Positions 55,335 to 64,000 are shown, counted from the stretch's first letter. The stretch is DNA of 64,000 nt from Thermus tenuipuniceus (GCF_002964845.1 NZ_PRDA01000003.1:1-64000); one strand, 5' to 3'. Notes: generated by a model from the letters alone, not told the origin. Numbers and translations: made by a program.

Positions 55335-56374
55335 AGGCCCTCCTTGGGAAGTGCGGTCTCCTCAGGCAGACCCAGCATGAGGTTTAGGTTTTGCACCGCC
55401 TGACCCGCCATGCCCTTGACCAAGTTATCCAAGGCAGCAAAAACCATCACGCGCCCTGTCCGGGCCTCATAAAGGGGTTTCACATCCACCCGGTTGGAGG
55501 CGTAGGTGCCCTTGGTTTCGGGCAGGGCCTCCCGCAATACCCGCACAAAGGGCTCCCCTACGTAAAAATCCCCATAAAGCTCGTCCAAGGTACCCTGGTT
55601 CCAATCCCCATCCACCTCAGCCTCCACTGTGACCAGGATGCCCCGGGTCATGGGCACCAGATGGGGCACAAAGGAAAGGCGCACCTCCCCCACTGGCCCA
55701 TGGGTTTTTACCCTAGGCCCCTGGGCCACAAGGCGGCCCAGGTTCCTCTCCATCTCGGGAATATGGCGGTGGGTACCCCCCACCCTGTAGGGCCTAAGGT
55801 TCTCGTTCACCTCGGCAAAAAAGGTACCCTCCCCTCCCCTGCCCGCCCCGGAGACCCCGCTTAAACCCACCACAAAGGCCCCCTGCAAGACACCTTCCGC
55901 CGCCAGTGGGGCCAAAGCCAAAGTGGTGGCCGTCACGTAACAACCAGGGTTGGCCACCAAGCGCGCCCCCCCAAGCTCCTCCCGATGCAGCTCGGGAAGG
56001 CCATAGACCGCCTCCCGGTAAAGCCCTGGGCTCTTGTGAGGGATCCCGTACCAGGATTCGTAAACCTCCGGGGGAAGCCGGAAGTCCCCGGAGAGGTCTA
56101 TTACCCGGCTGCCCTCCTCCAGGGCCCTTGGAGCAAGCTCCATGGCAAGTCCGTTGGGCAAGGCCAAAAAGACCACCTCAGCCCGCCCCAGTACTTCCTC
56201 CAAGGTGGCAAAAAGCCCCTCATCCCATAGCTGGGGCCAGGCGGCGGAAAGGGGTTTCCCCTCGTGTTTGCGGCTGCTAAACCCCACCAGCTCCACCCCG
56301 GGGTGGGCCTTAAGAAGGCGAATCAGTTCCCCTCCCCCATACCCCGAGGCCCCGATGATCCCCACCCTTACCAC
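55325..56374 (-). CDS. argC: N-acetyl-gamma-glutamyl-phosphate reductase
   Basis: The 349-residue NADP-dependent enzyme has Rossmann motif [17 protein letters not shown] (5-21), catalytic cysteine C145 in [10 protein letters not shown] and GVSGAGRGG. It makes N-acetylglutamate semialdehyde in arginine synthesis. Overlaps the Uma2 gene upstream by 7 bases. Confidence 0.95.
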   Translation of the reverse strand: MVRVGIIGASGYGGGELIRLLKAHPGVELVGFSSRKHEGKPLSAAWPQLWDEGLFATLEEVLGRAEVVFLALPNGLAMELAPRALEEGSRVIDLSGDFRLPPEVYESWYGIPHKSPGLYREAVYGLPELHREELGGARLVANPGCYVTATTLALAPLAAEGVLQGAFVVGLSGVSGAGRGGEGTFFAEVNENLRPYRVGGTHRHIPEMERNLGRLVAQGPRVKTHGPVGEVRLSFVPHLVPMTRGILVTVEAEVDGDWNQGTLDELYGDFYVGEPFVRVLREALPETKGTYASNRVDVKPLYEARTGRVMVFAALDNLVKGMAGQAVQNLNLMLGLPEETALPKEGLWP

Positions 56375-56886
56375 GGCACCTCCAAAGGGATGTCAGGGAA
56401 GGCCAAGGGAGCCAGTTTCTCCCCAGGAGAAAGCCAAAGCTGCTCCCGGTAGTGGTCGCCCCCAGAACCCCGGAAGACCAAGAGGCGAGAGGCGTTCAAG
56501 TCCGCCACCCAGACCTCGAGGATCCCCGTCTCCGCATAAAGGGGTAGCCTCTTCTCCAGGTCATAGGCCAAGCTGGCCCCGGCCACCTCCACCAAAAGCA
56601 ACACATCCCCCGGCTCAGGCAAGGCTCCTCCATAGTCCTTAGGCCGAAGCAGAAGCAGGTCGGGCTCTACATAGGTATCCTTACCCAAAGCCAAAGGGCC
56701 TTGGGGCTGTACCCAAGCTTGGGGGAATGTTTGCACCAGGAGCCGGTTGAGCCGGTTGACCATGTACGCATGCCGAGGGCCTATGGGTGCCGTCTGGTAG
56801 ATCTCCCCCCTCAAAAGCTCCACACCCCGCTCGGGCAGGGGAAGCCGTAGAAACCCCTCGAGGGAGAAGCGGTAAGGCCGGACCAT
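56368..56886 (-). CDS. Uma2-family (DUF820) putative endonuclease-fold protein
   Basis: The 172-residue protein has the PD-(D/E)xK-like pattern of Uma2: YVEPDLLLL, LLLVEVAGASLAYDLEKRLPLYA and VWVADLNASRLLVFR. The family is abundant in Thermus and cyanobacteria, often in many copies, with no proven role. Here it lies inside the arginine operon, 4 bases after argF and overlapping argC. Confidence 0.85.
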   Translation of the reverse strand: MVRPYRFSLEGFLRLPLPERGVELLRGEIYQTAPIGPRHAYMVNRLNRLLVQTFPQAWVQPQGPLALGKDTYVEPDLLLLRPKDYGGALPEPGDVLLLVEVAGASLAYDLEKRLPLYAETGILEVWVADLNASRLLVFRGSGGDHYREQLWLSPGEKLAPLAFPDIPLEVPW

Positions 56887-56890
56887 GTCC

Positions 56891-57796
56891 CTAGCTTAGC
56901 AGGCGCAGGAGGACGGCCTTAGCGGTGTGGAGACGGTTTTCCGCCTGATCAAAGACCCGGCTACGGGGCCCGTGCACCGCCTCCTCGGTGGTCTCCTCCC
57001 CGTAATGGGCGGGAAGGCAGTGGAGAAAAATACCCTCGGGCCGGAGAAGCTTCAAGAGCTCTCCGTTAACCTGAAAGCCATGGAAGTCCTGGAGCCTTCT
57101 TTCCCGTTCCGCCTCCTGGCCCATGCTGGTCCAGACATCGGTGTAAAGGGCATGGGCCCCCAGGACCGCCTCCTTGGGATTATGGGTGAAGAGGGCCCCC
57201 GCCTTTTCCACCAGGGTAGGATCCGGCTCGTAGCCCCTTGGGGTGGCCACCCGCATCCGAAGGCCCACCAAGGGGGCCACCTCCAGAAGCGAGTTCAACA
57301 CGTTGTTCCCATCCCCCACCCAGGCCACCTCGAGGCCCTCCCATCCCCCGAAAGCCTCCTTCAGGGTAAGGAGGTCCGCCAAGGCCTGCAGGGGATGGGC
57401 CCGGTCGGAAAGGGCGTTGATCACCGGAACCCGGGCATGGCGGGCGAGCTCCTCCACGGTCTCGTGCCGGTACACGCGGGCGGCGATCCCCTCCACGAAG
57501 CGCTCCAGGTTCTTGGCTATGTCCCTCACAGGCTCACGCTCGCCGATGCCTACCTGTTTCTGGTCCAGGTAGACCGCATGCCCTCCCAGGCGAAGCATGG
57601 CCACCTCGAGGGTGGTGCGGGTGCGCAAGGAGGGTTTCTCAAAGAGAAGGGCTAGGACCTTCCCCTTAAGGTCCTCCCCGCGGTACCGCTCCCTTTTCAG
57701 CCTTTCCGCCGAGGTCAGGAGGGCCTCAACCCCCTGGCGATCATGGGCCGAGAAGTCCAAAAGGTCCTTGGGCCGAGTGAGGGCGTCTCCCACCAT
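56891..57796 (-). CDS. argF: Ornithine carbamoyltransferase
   Basis: The 301-residue enzyme forms citrulline from ornithine and carbamoyl phosphate. Carbamoyl-phosphate loop EKPSLRTRTTLE (53-64; the usual serine-threonine-arginine-threonine is SLRT here), DRAHPLQALADLLT, WVGDGNNVLNSLL and HCLPAHYG are all visible. ATG 57796 is chosen at the family start; TATCCT lies 9 nt upstream. Confidence 0.95.
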   Translation of the reverse strand: MVGDALTRPKDLLDFSAHDRQGVEALLTSAERLKRERYRGEDLKGKVLALLFEKPSLRTRTTLEVAMLRLGGHAVYLDQKQVGIGEREPVRDIAKNLERFVEGIAARVYRHETVEELARHARVPVINALSDRAHPLQALADLLTLKEAFGGWEGLEVAWVGDGNNVLNSLLEVAPLVGLRMRVATPRGYEPDPTLVEKAGALFTHNPKEAVLGAHALYTDVWTSMGQEAERERRLQDFHGFQVNGELLKLLRPEGIFLHCLPAHYGEETTEEAVHGPRSRVFDQAENRLHTAKAVLLRLLS

Positions 57797-57848
57797 GAGG
57801 CTTATAGGATACCCCACCCTTGCAAACTTATGCAACCCCGGACTCTGG

Positions 57849-57878
57849 TTGACATGGGATGAGCCCGCGGGCTAGCAT
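57849..57878 (+). promoter_or_regulatory. Promoter of the modABC operon
   Basis: TTGACA (57849-57854) and TAGCAT (57873-57878) are 18 bp apart. Transcription would start near 57885, at the first conserved bases of the putative riboswitch. Confidence 0.75.
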
Positions 57879-57884
57879 CCCCTT

Positions 57885-57989
57885 AGCCTCCGAGCCCGGA
57901 TAGACCCCGTGGGCCTTCCGGGCCGGGCTTATAGCCCCGGGGTGGTGGGGGCAACCCCGCCGCCTGCCGCGGTTGCAAAGGAGGTAAAG
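57885..57989 (+). ncRNA. Probable Moco/Tuco riboswitch in the modA leader
   Basis: The leader begins TTAGCCTCCGAGCCCGG, matching the 5' conserved block of the molybdenum-cofactor RNA, and ends AAAGGAGGTAAAG. CCTCC (57887-57891) can pair with the Shine-Dalgarno GGAGG (57980-57984), closing the structure over the ribosome-binding site of modA; GC-rich stems fill the interior (for example GGGCCTTCCGGGCC-type arms). Cofactor binding would stabilise this fold and shut translation of molybdate uptake. The family assignment is from memory of the consensus and was not searched. Confidence 0.65.
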
Positions 57990-58877
57990 ATGAGCAAAAA
58001 GGTACTATTGCTGGCTGCGCTGGTTTTGGCCCCGGTTTGGGCGCAGAAAACGGTGCAGGTGGTGGCAGCCGCCGATCTGCAGTACGCCCTGAAGGAAGTG
58101 GCCCAAGCGTTTGAAGCCAAGAATCCCGGGATCCGGGTTTCGCTAAGCTTTGGTTCCTCGGGTAAGTTCTACACCCAGCTCACCCAGGGCCTCGAGGCGG
58201 ATATCTACTTCTCGGCCGAAAAGATCTATCCTCAGCTCCTGGAAGCAAAGGGCATCGCCGAACCCAATACCCGGAGGCCCTACGCCATCGGGCGCATGGT
58301 GATCTGGTTGGACCGTAGGCTAGGCCTGCAACCTGACCCCAAGGCCCTCAAGGACCCCAGGATCACCCGGCTCGCCATCGCCAACCCCGTGCACGCCCCT
58401 TACGGCCGGGCTGCCGTCACCCTCCTGGAACATCTCGGCCTGCTTAAGCGCCGCCCCGACGCTTCCATCCCCGGTCTAAAGAAACCCTTTGCCAGCCTTT
58501 CCTGGGAAGAAATCCCTTGGGAGGAGCTTACCCGCGGGGTGGAGGCCTACTGGGACGCAAGCCCCTTAAGGCAGGGGAAGCCCAGCTTTGAGTTCGTGTA
58601 CGGGGAAAACATCTCCCAAACAGCCCAGCTAGCCCTCACCGCCACCCAGGCCGGTATCCTGGCCCTGTCCCTGGCCATCAACGAGACCCTATCCCGCCCA
58701 GGGGTTTACTGGGTATCCCCCCTGGAAAACCACCTCACCCTGGAGCAGGACTACGTGATCCTGAAAGGGAGGATGCGGCCTGAGGTGGTGGCCTTTTACA
58801 ACTTTGTAGGAAACCCTGAGGGCCGGGCCATCTTGAGGCGTTACGGGTTTTTGTTGCCGGGGGAAAAGCAGGAGTAA
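57990..58877 (+). CDS. modA: Molybdate ABC transporter substrate-binding protein
   Basis: The 295-residue protein has a signal peptide (to PVWAQK) and the ModA pattern VVAAADLQYALKEVAQAFE, SFGSSGKFYTQLTQG (oxyanion-binding serines), ADIYFSAEKIYP and VYGENISQTAQLALTATQAG. It binds molybdate or tungstate. It is somewhat longer than E. coli ModA. ATG 57990 follows AAAGGAGGT. Stop overlaps modB (TAATG). Confidence 0.93.
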   Translation: MSKKVLLLAALVLAPVWAQKTVQVVAAADLQYALKEVAQAFEAKNPGIRVSLSFGSSGKFYTQLTQGLEADIYFSAEKIYPQLLEAKGIAEPNTRRPYAIGRMVIWLDRRLGLQPDPKALKDPRITRLAIANPVHAPYGRAAVTLLEHLGLLKRRPDASIPGLKKPFASLSWEEIPWEELTRGVEAYWDASPLRQGKPSFEFVYGENISQTAQLALTATQAGILALSLAINETLSRPGVYWVSPLENHLTLEQDYVILKGRMRPEVVAFYNFVGNPEGRAILRRYGFLLPGEKQE

Positions 58878-59548
58878 TGGACCTGCTGTTTTGGACCGCC
58901 CTCCGCCTTTCCCTCGAGGTTGCCCTTTTGGCCTCCCTTATCCTTCTCCTTCTGGGCATCCCTCTGGCCTGGCTTATGGCCTTCCATCGTTTTCCAGGAA
59001 AGTACCTGCTGGAAGCCGTCTTCCTCCTTCCCCTGGTCCTGCCCCCCACGGTGCTGGGCTTTTATGTCCTGCTCTTTCTGGGCCCCGAGGGACCCTGGCT
59101 CCGAATCACAGGCCTCTCCTGGGCCTTCCGCTTTGAAGGCCTGGTCTTCGCCAGCGTTCTCTTCAGCCTTCCCTTCGCCCTCACCGCCTACCGGGAGGCC
59201 TTTTTGGCCCTGGACCGGAACCTCTTGGAGGTAGCCCGAACCCTAGGGGTCCCCCCCTGGAAGACCTGGGGACGGGTGGTGCTGCCTTTGGTCTGGCCTG
59301 GGTTGCTCTCAGGGACCCTTTTAGCCTTCGCCCACACCCTGGGGGAGTTCGGGGTGGTTCTCATGGTGGGTGGTTCCATCCCCGGGAAAACCCAGATGGT
59401 GAGCATCTATATCTACGACCTGGTGCAGGCCCTCCGCTTTGAGGAAGCCTCCAAGGCAGCCTCGGTACTCCTTTTCCTCAGCCTGGCCATCCTGGTGGCG
59501 GCAAGAACCCTGGAGGCCAAGGGGCGCGCATGGAAGTCCACTACCTGA
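58877..59548 (+). CDS. modB: Molybdate ABC transporter permease
   Basis: The 223-residue permease has five to six spans, the PLVLPPTVLGFYVL motif and EAA loop LEVARTLGVPPWKTWGRVVLP (LEVARTLGVP core), then GEFGVVLMVGGSIPGKTQ, all diagnostic of ModB. It overlaps modA by one base and modC by 19. Confidence 0.95.
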   Translation: MDLLFWTALRLSLEVALLASLILLLLGIPLAWLMAFHRFPGKYLLEAVFLLPLVLPPTVLGFYVLLFLGPEGPWLRITGLSWAFRFEGLVFASVLFSLPFALTAYREAFLALDRNLLEVARTLGVPPWKTWGRVVLPLVWPGLLSGTLLAFAHTLGEFGVVLMVGGSIPGKTQMVSIYIYDLVQALRFEEASKAASVLLFLSLAILVAARTLEAKGRAWKSTT

Positions 59549-60531
59549 TAAGGAAGCCCATCCTCCTCGAGGCCCGCTTTCGCATCCGGGGCTTCACCGT
59601 CCTTTTGGGGGAAAGCGGGGTAGGCAAAACCACGCTGCTTAGGGCCTTGGCCGGCTTGGTAAAAGCCGAAGGTAAACCGTATGGCGGGCTTCCCCCGGAA
59701 AGACGGCCCGTGGGCTACCTGCCCCAGGACCTGGCCCTCTTCCCCCACATGACTGCCTGGGAAAACGTGGCCTTTCCCCTCAGGACCGGCCAGCGAAGGC
59801 AACAGGCCCTTGCCCTCCTGGAACGGGTGGGGCTTTTGGAGCACGCCCACAAGCGCCCGAACCAGCTTTCCGGCGGCCAGCGACAACGGGTGGCCCTAGC
59901 CCGGGCCCTGGCCAGAAATCCAGAACTGCTCCTTTTGGATGAGCCCACCAGCGCCTTGGACCCCCTCACCAAAGACCAGGTTCTGGGGGAGCTGGTGGAC
60001 CTCATCCGCCGGGAAGGAATCCCTACCCTGGCGGTGAGCCACGACCCCATCCTGGCCCGCATGGCCGACTGGCTTGTGGTGATGGGGCCAGGAACCATCC
60101 TGCAAGAAGGCCCGCCCGAGGAGGTGTACTCCGCCCCAAGCCAGCTCCTGGTGGCCAGGCTGCTGGGCTACGAAAACCTGTTCCCGGCCCGCATAGAACC
60201 AGGGGGCGTGGAGGTCAACGGGATCCACCTCCGCCTTTCCCTCCCCCCTTGGGCCCGGCCCGGGGACACCGCCTGGGTGGGCATCCGGGCCGAGGAGGTC
60301 ATCGTGGTGCGCCAGGACCGGCCCCCACCTGCGGAAAACGTCCTAGAGGGCGTGCTGGCAAACCTCCACCCGGAAGGCCTCGCCTACCGGGGTGTGTTCC
60401 AAGGAGCCATCCGCCTCCAGGTATTGCTCCCCAGGCACGTCCAGGCCCGGCTGAACCTGCGCCCCGAACAGAGGCTCCAAGTAGTCCTTAAAACCCATTA
60501 CCTGCACCTGATGCCGGGCGAGGCGGACTAG
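59530..60531 (+). CDS. modC: Molybdate ABC transporter ATP-binding protein
   Basis: The 333-residue ATPase has Walker A GESGVGKTT (27-35), signature LSGGQRQR, Walker [14 protein letters not shown] and switch AVSHDP, followed by a MOP/TOBE-like C-terminal domain (about 235-330). A minus-strand regulator gene overlaps its last 189 bases in antisense. Confidence 0.93.
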   Translation: MEVHYLIRKPILLEARFRIRGFTVLLGESGVGKTTLLRALAGLVKAEGKPYGGLPPERRPVGYLPQDLALFPHMTAWENVAFPLRTGQRRQQALALLERVGLLEHAHKRPNQLSGGQRQRVALARALARNPELLLLDEPTSALDPLTKDQVLGELVDLIRREGIPTLAVSHDPILARMADWLVVMGPGTILQEGPPEEVYSAPSQLLVARLLGYENLFPARIEPGGVEVNGIHLRLSLPPWARPGDTAWVGIRAEEVIVVRQDRPPPAENVLEGVLANLHPEGLAYRGVFQGAIRLQVLLPRHVQARLNLRPEQRLQVVLKTHYLHLMPGEAD

Positions 60532-60972
60532 GTCCTCCTCCCCCAGGCCGAACTTATTGACCACGCCCTTCAGAAAAAACCGGACCCGGTCCCGGGGAAG
60601 CCCGAGAGCCCGGGCCATGGGCCCTGCCTTCAGGGGAATCCCCCGACCCGCTGCCAGCAACACCGCCTGCTCCCCCGGGAGAAGCCTAAGGCCCACCTGC
60701 CCTTGGCTCAGAGAAAGGGCCCGCGCCTCGAGGCCCAGGGCCAGGGTCTTGGGATGATCCCGACGGGTGAGGAAGACCGCGCCCTTCGGGTCATAGGCCC
60801 TAAGCCCCCAGGAAGTGGTCCAGACCAGAACCTCCCCCCTCCCCAGCTGATCCAACCCTGCCAGGGCTAGACCCTGGCCCTCTTTCCAGTAAACCTTCCA
60901 ACCCGCCCTACTCAACGCCCTATAAACCTGGGCGTAAATGTACAAGCTGTCCGTATGCACCACCGCTTCCAA
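60343..60972 (-). CDS. Putative transcriptional regulator with LuxR-like HTH
   Basis: The 209-residue protein starts with TTG after a strong AAAGGAGG site. Residues about 1-75 resemble a receiver-like alpha/beta fold, and about 98-150 (LLPGEQAVLLAAGRGIPL, MARALGLPRDRVRFFLKGVV) look like a LuxR-type helix-turn-helix. The last about 60 residues run antisense to modC and have little family character, so the true functional end may be earlier. Role unknown; position suggests control of the neighbouring genes. Confidence 0.6.
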   Translation of the reverse strand: MEAVVHTDSLYIYAQVYRALSRAGWKVYWKEGQGLALAGLDQLGRGEVLVWTTSWGLRAYDPKGAVFLTRRDHPKTLALGLEARALSLSQGQVGLRLLPGEQAVLLAAGRGIPLKAGPMARALGLPRDRVRFFLKGVVNKFGLGEEDLVRLARHQVQVMGFKDYLEPLFGAQVQPGLDVPGEQYLEADGSLEHTPVGEAFRVEVCQHAL

Positions 60973-61008
60973 GGCTTCCTCCTTTCGCCTAGAGACCTTT
61001 CGCCTTAC

Positions 61009-61353
61009 TCAAGCGAAAACCCTCTGGGCAAAAGGAGGAGAGCGAGGGGAAAAAGCCCTTCCCTGGGGTTCCGGATAGCCGGGCACGGGGACAACCCTAG
61101 CCCGGAGCACCCGCACCAGCGCAGGGGGCGCCACCTCCCCTATGGGGGGCAGACCTGGAGAGACCTGCAGGCCGCAGAAGAGGGAGTGGTCCACCTCCCT
61201 CTCCTCCCCGGGAGCCTGGCAGAGATCCGTCCGGAGGCCGGGATTTTGCACCTGCATGAGGTACATCTGCAGGGCCACCCCGGTGGAGGCGGTGAGGGTG
61301 AGGAGGAGGTAGAGGAATACCAGAAACCCCCGTACGGAACCCCTAAAGGGCAT
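61009..61353 (-). CDS. Hypothetical membrane-anchored small protein
   Basis: The 114-residue protein has one N-terminal span (GFLVFLYLLLTLTASTGVAL) and a proline-rich outer part with two cysteines (DLCQAPG, LFCGLQ). ATG 61353 is chosen because TATACT lies 6 nt before it. The next gene (60343-60972) follows 36 bases downstream. Family not recognised. Confidence 0.55.
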   Translation of the reverse strand: MPFRGSVRGFLVFLYLLLTLTASTGVALQMYLMQVQNPGLRTDLCQAPGEEREVDHSLFCGLQVSPGLPPIGEVAPPALVRVLRARVVPVPGYPEPQGRAFSPRSPPFAQRVFA

Positions 61354-61394
61354 GGCCAAAGTATAGCCCTCCCCCTCGGGTAAAGTGAAGGGGT

Positions 61395-62651
61395 ATGGCC
61401 GTGCGCGGCACCAAGGATCTCTTCGGCAAGGAGCTAAGGCTCCACCAGCACATCGTGGCCACCGCCCGCCGGGTGCTGGAGGCGGCGGGGGCTTTGGAGC
61501 TCATCACCCCGGTGTTTGAGGAAACCCAGGTCTTCGAGAAGGGGGTGGGGATCGCCACCGACATCGTCCGAAAGGAGATGTTCACCTTCCAGGACCGGGG
61601 CGGGCGCTCCCTCGCCCTCCGCCCTGAGGGCACCGCCGCCATGGTGCGGGCCTATCTGGAACACGGGATGAAGGTCTGGCCCCAACCCGTGAGGCTCTGG
61701 ATGGCCGGGCCCATGTTCCGGGCGGAGCGCCCCCAGAAAGGGCGCTACCGCCAGTTCCACCAGGTGAACTACGAGGCCCTGGGCTCGGAAAGCCCCATCC
61801 TGGATGCGGAAGCCGTGGTGCTCCTGTATGAAAGCCTTAAGGAGCTCGGCCTGAGGCGCCTCACCGTCAAGCTCTCCTCCGTGGGGGACCCGGAGGACCG
61901 GTCCCGGTACAACGCCTACCTTCGCGAGGTTCTCTCTCCTCACCGGGAGGCGCTCTCCCGGGATTCCCAGGAGCGCCTCGAGCTCAACCCCATGCGCATC
62001 CTGGACTCCAAAAGCGAGCAAGACCAAGCCCTCCTCAAGGAGCTCAGCATCCGGCCCATGCTGGACTTCCTGGGAGAGGAAGCGAAGGCCCATCTTAAGG
62101 CGGTGGAACGCCATCTGGAAAGGCTTTCCGTGCCCTACGAGCTGGACCCAACCCTGGTGCGGGGCCTGGACTACTACGTGCGTACCGCCTTTGAGGTGCA
62201 CCATGCGGAGATCGGGGCGCAGAGCGCCCTGGGAGGCGGGGGAAGGTACGACGGGCTTTCCGAGCTCCTGGGGGGGCCACGGGTACCTGGGGTAGGTTTC
62301 GCCTTCGGGGTGGAGAGGGTGGCCCTGGCCCTCGAGGCGGAGGGATTCGGGCTTTCCGAGGAAAGAGGCCCGGACCTCTACCTCATCCCCCTCACGGAGG
62401 GTGCGGTGGCCGAGGCCTTTTACCTGGCGGAGAGGCTAAGGCCCCGCCTGCGGGTGGAATACGCCCTTACCCCCAAGAAGCCGGGCAAAGGCGTGGAGGA
62501 AGCCTTGAAACGAGGTGCCACCTTCGCCGGCTTCCTGGGAGAGGACGAGCTCAAAGCGGGGGAGATCACCCTGAAGTGGCTTTCCACGGGAGAGCAGGTT
62601 CGCTTACCCCAGACGGAAGCGCTGGGCTTCCTCCTTTCCGCCCTGGCGTGA
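61395..62651 (+). CDS. hisS: Histidyl-tRNA synthetase
   Basis: The 418-residue class II synthetase has motif 1 region [17 protein letters not shown], motif 2 [20 protein letters not shown], the histidine-specific [12 protein letters not shown] and [15 protein letters not shown], and motif 3 [15 protein letters not shown], followed by the anticodon-binding domain. TAAAGT lies 8 nt before the ATG, suggesting a leaderless message. Confidence 0.97.
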   Translation: MAVRGTKDLFGKELRLHQHIVATARRVLEAAGALELITPVFEETQVFEKGVGIATDIVRKEMFTFQDRGGRSLALRPEGTAAMVRAYLEHGMKVWPQPVRLWMAGPMFRAERPQKGRYRQFHQVNYEALGSESPILDAEAVVLLYESLKELGLRRLTVKLSSVGDPEDRSRYNAYLREVLSPHREALSRDSQERLELNPMRILDSKSEQDQALLKELSIRPMLDFLGEEAKAHLKAVERHLERLSVPYELDPTLVRGLDYYVRTAFEVHHAEIGAQSALGGGGRYDGLSELLGGPRVPGVGFAFGVERVALALEAEGFGLSEERGPDLYLIPLTEGAVAEAFYLAERLRPRLRVEYALTPKKPGKGVEEALKRGATFAGFLGEDELKAGEITLKWLSTGEQVRLPQTEALGFLLSALA

Positions 62652-62675
62652 GAATCCGTTAAGATTTGGGGGATT

Positions 62676-64000
62676 ATGCGCCGTACCCACTTCGCCGGAA
62701 GCCTAAGGGAAGAACACCTGGGGGAGGAGGTGGTCCTCGAGGGGTGGATAAACCGCCGCCGGGACCTGGGGGGGCTCATCTTCCTGGACCTTCGGGACCG
62801 CGAGGGTTTGGTCCAGCTGGTGGCCCACCCGGAAAGCCCCGCCTACAAGGAAGCGGAACGCGTCCGCTCGGAGTGGGTGGTGCGGGCCAGGGGCACCGTG
62901 CGCCTGCGCCCGGAGCCCAACCCCCGCCTGCCCACCGGAGCGGTGGAGGTGGCCCTTACCTCCCTCGAGGTCCTTTCCGAGGCCAAAACACCCCCCTTCC
63001 CCGTGGACGCCGGCTGGCGGGGAGAGGAGGAAAAGGAGGTTTCCGAAGAGCTCAGGCTCAGGTATCGCTACCTTGACCTGCGCCGGAGGAGGATGCAGGA
63101 AAACCTGCGCCTACGCCACCGGGTCATCAAGGCCATCTGGGACTTCCTGGACCGGGAGGGCTTCATCCAGGTGGAAACCCCCTTCCTAACCAAAAGTACC
63201 CCGGAAGGGGCCCGGGATTTCCTGGTGCCCTACCGCCAGCAGCCCGGCCTTTTCTACGCCCTCCCCCAGTCGCCGCAGCTCTTCAAGCAGATGCTGATGG
63301 TGGCAGGCTTTGACCGCTACTTCCAGATCGCCCGCTGCTTCCGGGACGAGGACCTCCGGGCCGACCGCCAACCCGACTTCACCCAGATGGACCTGGAGAT
63401 GAGTTTCGTGGAAGTGGAGGATATCCTAACGCTTAACGAAAGGCTTATGGCTCACGTGTTTCGGGAAGCCTTGGGCGTGGAACTTCCCCTCCCCTTCCCC
63501 CGCCTCACCTACCAGGAGGCCCTGGAGCGCTTCGGCTCGGACAGGCCCGACACCCGCTTTGGCCTGGAGCTCAAGGAAGTGGGGCACCTCTTCCGGGAAA
63601 GCGCCTTTCAGGTTTTCCGGGAAGCGGAAAGGGTAAAGGCTCTGGCGGTGCCCAAGGCCCTTTCCCGCAAGGAGATCGCCGACCTGGAGGAGGTGGCCAA
63701 ACGCCACGGGGCCAAGGGCCTGGCCTTTGCCCGGGTGGAGGAGGAAGGATTCGCAGGCGGGGTCGCCAAATTCCTGGAGCCGGTGCGGCAAAGCCTCCTG
63801 GAGGCCACGAAAGCCGGCCCTGGAGAAACCCTCCTCTTCGTGGCAGGGCCCGCCAAGGTGGCGGCCACCGCCTTGGGGCAGGTGCGTCTTAAGCTGGCGG
63901 AGGTCTTAAACCTACCCAGGGAGGGCTTCCGGTTCCTATGGGTGGTGGACTTCCCCCTTCTGGAGTGGGACGAGGAAAGGGGCCAGTACACCTACATGCA
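62676..64000 (+). CDS. aspS: Aspartyl-tRNA synthetase, 3'-truncated by window end
   Basis: About 441 codons are present, beginning MRRTHFAGSLREEHLGEEVV (OB-fold anticodon domain: VLEGWINRRRDLGGLIFLDL). Catalytic landmarks are ETPFLTKSTPEGARDFLVP, QSPQLFKQMLM, FQIARCFRDEDLRADRQPDF and the GAD insertion domain from about 285. The gene continues past the right edge before motif 3. It starts 24 bases after hisS. Confidence 0.95.
   Translation, partial: MRRTHFAGSLREEHLGEEVVLEGWINRRRDLGGLIFLDLRDREGLVQLVAHPESPAYKEAERVRSEWVVRARGTVRLRPEPNPRLPTGAVEVALTSLEVLSEAKTPPFPVDAGWRGEEEKEVSEELRLRYRYLDLRRRRMQENLRLRHRVIKAIWDFLDREGFIQVETPFLTKSTPEGARDFLVPYRQQPGLFYALPQSPQLFKQMLMVAGFDRYFQIARCFRDEDLRADRQPDFTQMDLEMSFVEVEDILTLNERLMAHVFREALGVELPLPFPRLTYQEALERFGSDRPDTRFGLELKEVGHLFRESAFQVFREAERVKALAVPKALSRKEIADLEEVAKRHGAKGLAFARVEEEGFAGGVAKFLEPVRQSLLEATKAGPGETLLFVAGPAKVAATALGQVRLKLAEVLNLPREGFRFLWVVDFPLLEWDEERGQYTYM

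Overview
The window is high-GC bacterial DNA whose genes, codon use and promoter style match the genus Thermus. Supporting signs are TANNNT -10 boxes lying 6-10 nt before start codons (leaderless mRNAs), the over-used octamer CCTCGAGG, and very close homologs of Thermus housekeeping proteins. The genus call is inferred from sequence character; no database was searched.

Layout. 1-60 is the start of an IS transposase (minus). 73-2748 (plus) is an SBP plus two permeases. 6247-2905 (minus) is a complete importer: SBP, double-length permease, ATPase. 9275-6327 (minus) is a Ugp-type importer without ATPase. 9345-9870 is a dead ISAs1-like transposase. 10006-17184 (plus) is a foreign-looking type I restriction-modification locus (hsdM, a Ymh-type gene fused over a fic relic, hsdS, a DUF3644 stub, hsdR). 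17219-18556 is decayed DNA including a GH4 glycosidase pseudogene. 23953-18557 (minus) holds a TIM-barrel gene, a second Ugp-like importer, surE and a family 2 glycosyltransferase. 29498-24109 (minus) interleaves a polar amino-acid ABC system with a TAXI/TRAP transporter.

From 29.6 kb the DNA is core chromosome: glucan phosphorylase, TrkH/TrkA, rimO, rodZ, psuG, a DUF4388 / fructosamine kinase / LMW phosphatase / histidine kinase / SpoU methyltransferase operon, PBP1a, tRNA-Gln, ychF, deoC, a PLD protein, then maf-mreC-mreD-mrdA-minC. An arginine operon (argF-uma2-argC-argJ), molybdate genes modABC behind a probable Moco riboswitch, hisS and a 3'-truncated aspS close the window.

The main observation is a 32-bp operator with identical geometry in five places: TTGAC or CTGAC, N6, CTGAC, N9, then a -10 of the form TTANNNT. 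It lies directly before the start codons of both Ugp-like importer operons, the SBP-permease-ATPase importer, the TIM-barrel gene and surE. The 11-bp direct repeat abutting the -10 is the architecture of a PhoB-type box, so a phosphate-starvation regulon of organophosphate scavenging is proposed. A second notable feature is an in-frame tandem pair of 24-bp palindromic units inside deoC, with a compensatory base change in the stem.
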